NCBI GenBank assembly: GCA_934662925.1
Contig: CAKUKL010000019.1
Span: 1 to 13,293 of the forward strand
DNA from: an uncultured Oscillospiraceae bacterium
GTDB taxonomy: Bacteria > Bacillota > Clostridia > Oscillospirales > Oscillospiraceae
Direction: 5' to 3'
DNA: 13,293 bases
In this document: positions 12,836 to 13,293 of the stretch, one piece after another
Numbering within the stretch: the first letter of the stretch is position 1
Layout: the number at the start of each line of letters is the position of its first letter
Program-made: the position numbers and the translations under genes
The notes under the pieces: generated by a model
Databases searched by the model: none
Told to the model about the DNA's origin: nothing
Seen by the model: the letters and a program-made list of their open reading frames with translations, nothing else

Positions 12836-13293
12836 TTATTTTGCGTAATAGTTAATTAAGCAGCCAGCGAGGATGATATCCCGCTCCTCGCGGGTCAGGC
12901 CGGGCAGGGAGAGGGTGACCGGCGTGGCGGTGCCGTTCCGGAGGATCTGCGCCTGCACGGTCTCGCCGTTGCCCTCCAGCAGGGCACGGATACCGGGAAC
13001 ATACACCCGGTCGCCGGGTTGAAGCGCCAGCGCCTGAAGGCCGGGGGCGATGAAGGGCAGCATGCCCCAGTTGACCACGTTGGAGCGGTAGCGCTTGGTG
13101 GCATATTCTTCGGCAATGTTGGCGCAGCCGCCCAGCACGCGCTGGCAGGAGGCCGCCTGCTCCCGGGCGGAGCCGTCGCCGGGCTTGAGGGCCATGACCA
13201 GCGAGCCGAGACCGGTTTTTGCCGGGTCGAAGCCATCCAGCGCGGCCAGCACCTCGGGAGCGTTGGGATCCTTCCGGCGCAGCTGCTCCACGG
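12836..13293 (-). CDS. Aconitase-like hydratase, C-terminal part (5' end outside window)
   Basis: The frame runs open from the window edge to a TAA at 12836, giving about 152 residues of the C-terminal swivelling domain. GSAREQAA (residues 40-47 counted from 13291) corresponds to the aconitase G-S-x-R-E active-site motif; YATKRYRSNVVNWGMLPF and the final LTREERDIILAGCLINYY are typical of the roughly 750-residue clostridial aconitate hydratase/hydratase family. The enzyme would interconvert citrate and isocitrate through an iron-sulfur centre, but the cluster-binding cysteines lie outside the window and other hydro-lyase specificities cannot be excluded. The last eight codons use AT-rich choices (TTA, ATT, GCA) unlike the GC-rich body. 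The terminator lies about 200 bases past the stop because a hairpin-rich element intervenes. Confidence 0.85.
   Translation of the reverse strand, partial: VEQLRRKDPNAPEVLAALDGFDPAKTGLGSLVMALKPGDGSAREQAASCQRVLGGCANIAEEYATKRYRSNVVNWGMLPFIAPGLQALALQPGDRVYVPGIRALLEGNGETVQAQILRNGTATPVTLSLPGLTREERDIILAGCLINYYAK

Noticed and set aside
12552..12848. 98-codon plus-strand frame over the right-hand intergenic region
   Set aside because: It crosses a terminator, the duplicated gene end and the hairpin cluster, lacks a ribosome site and resembles no family.

Overview
The window looks like chromosomal DNA from a GC-rich anaerobic Firmicute, most likely of the Oscillospiraceae/Ruminococcaceae type. This is inferred from strong AGGAGG-type ribosome binding sites, sigma-A-like promoters with 16-17 bp spacers, Clostridia-style protein families (DUF1292, PheB-type ACT protein, clostridial aconitase-like hydratase) and intrinsic terminators after nearly every transcription unit. 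No tRNA, rRNA, CRISPR array, recognisable transposase or integrase is present.

Layout, left to right. (1) 1-1429, minus: 3'-truncated membrane-anchored parvulin-type peptidyl-prolyl isomerase, with its promoter and a hairpin-bearing leader (1430-1553). (2) 1604-2219, minus: a small acidic DUF1292 gene whose stop codon is separated from its terminator by about 220 bp of hairpin-rich non-coding DNA. (3) 2281-5221, plus: a class A penicillin-binding protein, divergently transcribed from the DUF1292 gene, with an inserted four-cysteine zinc-ribbon-like module, a calcium-loop-like motif and a Trp/Pro/Glu-rich tail. (4) 5282-8380, plus: a three-gene aspartate-pathway operon pheB-hom-lysC; lysC carries an in-frame internal start that could make a separate regulatory subunit. 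(5) 8387-9871, plus: a MATE-family efflux gene with its own promoter and a terminator-like hairpin in its leader. (6) 9871-12537, minus: a znuA-znuC-znuB type zinc uptake operon with 4-bp gene overlaps. (7) 12581-13293, minus: the C-terminal part of an aconitase-like hydratase whose last 15 codons are duplicated 194 bp downstream, on the far side of a second hairpin-rich element.

How the parts fit: cell-envelope growth and secreted-protein folding (PBP, parvulin), aspartate-family amino acid synthesis (aspartokinase and homoserine dehydrogenase, both with C-terminal ACT or ACT-like regulatory regions), metal homeostasis (ZnuABC) and drug/metabolite export are independent housekeeping units, each insulated by terminators. 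The most unusual material is non-coding. Two diverged copies of a hairpin-cluster element (1641-1861 and about 12691-12835) both lie, in the same orientation, between a minus-strand stop codon and that gene's terminator. The right-hand one is bounded by a duplicated gene end that resembles an attL/attR pair.
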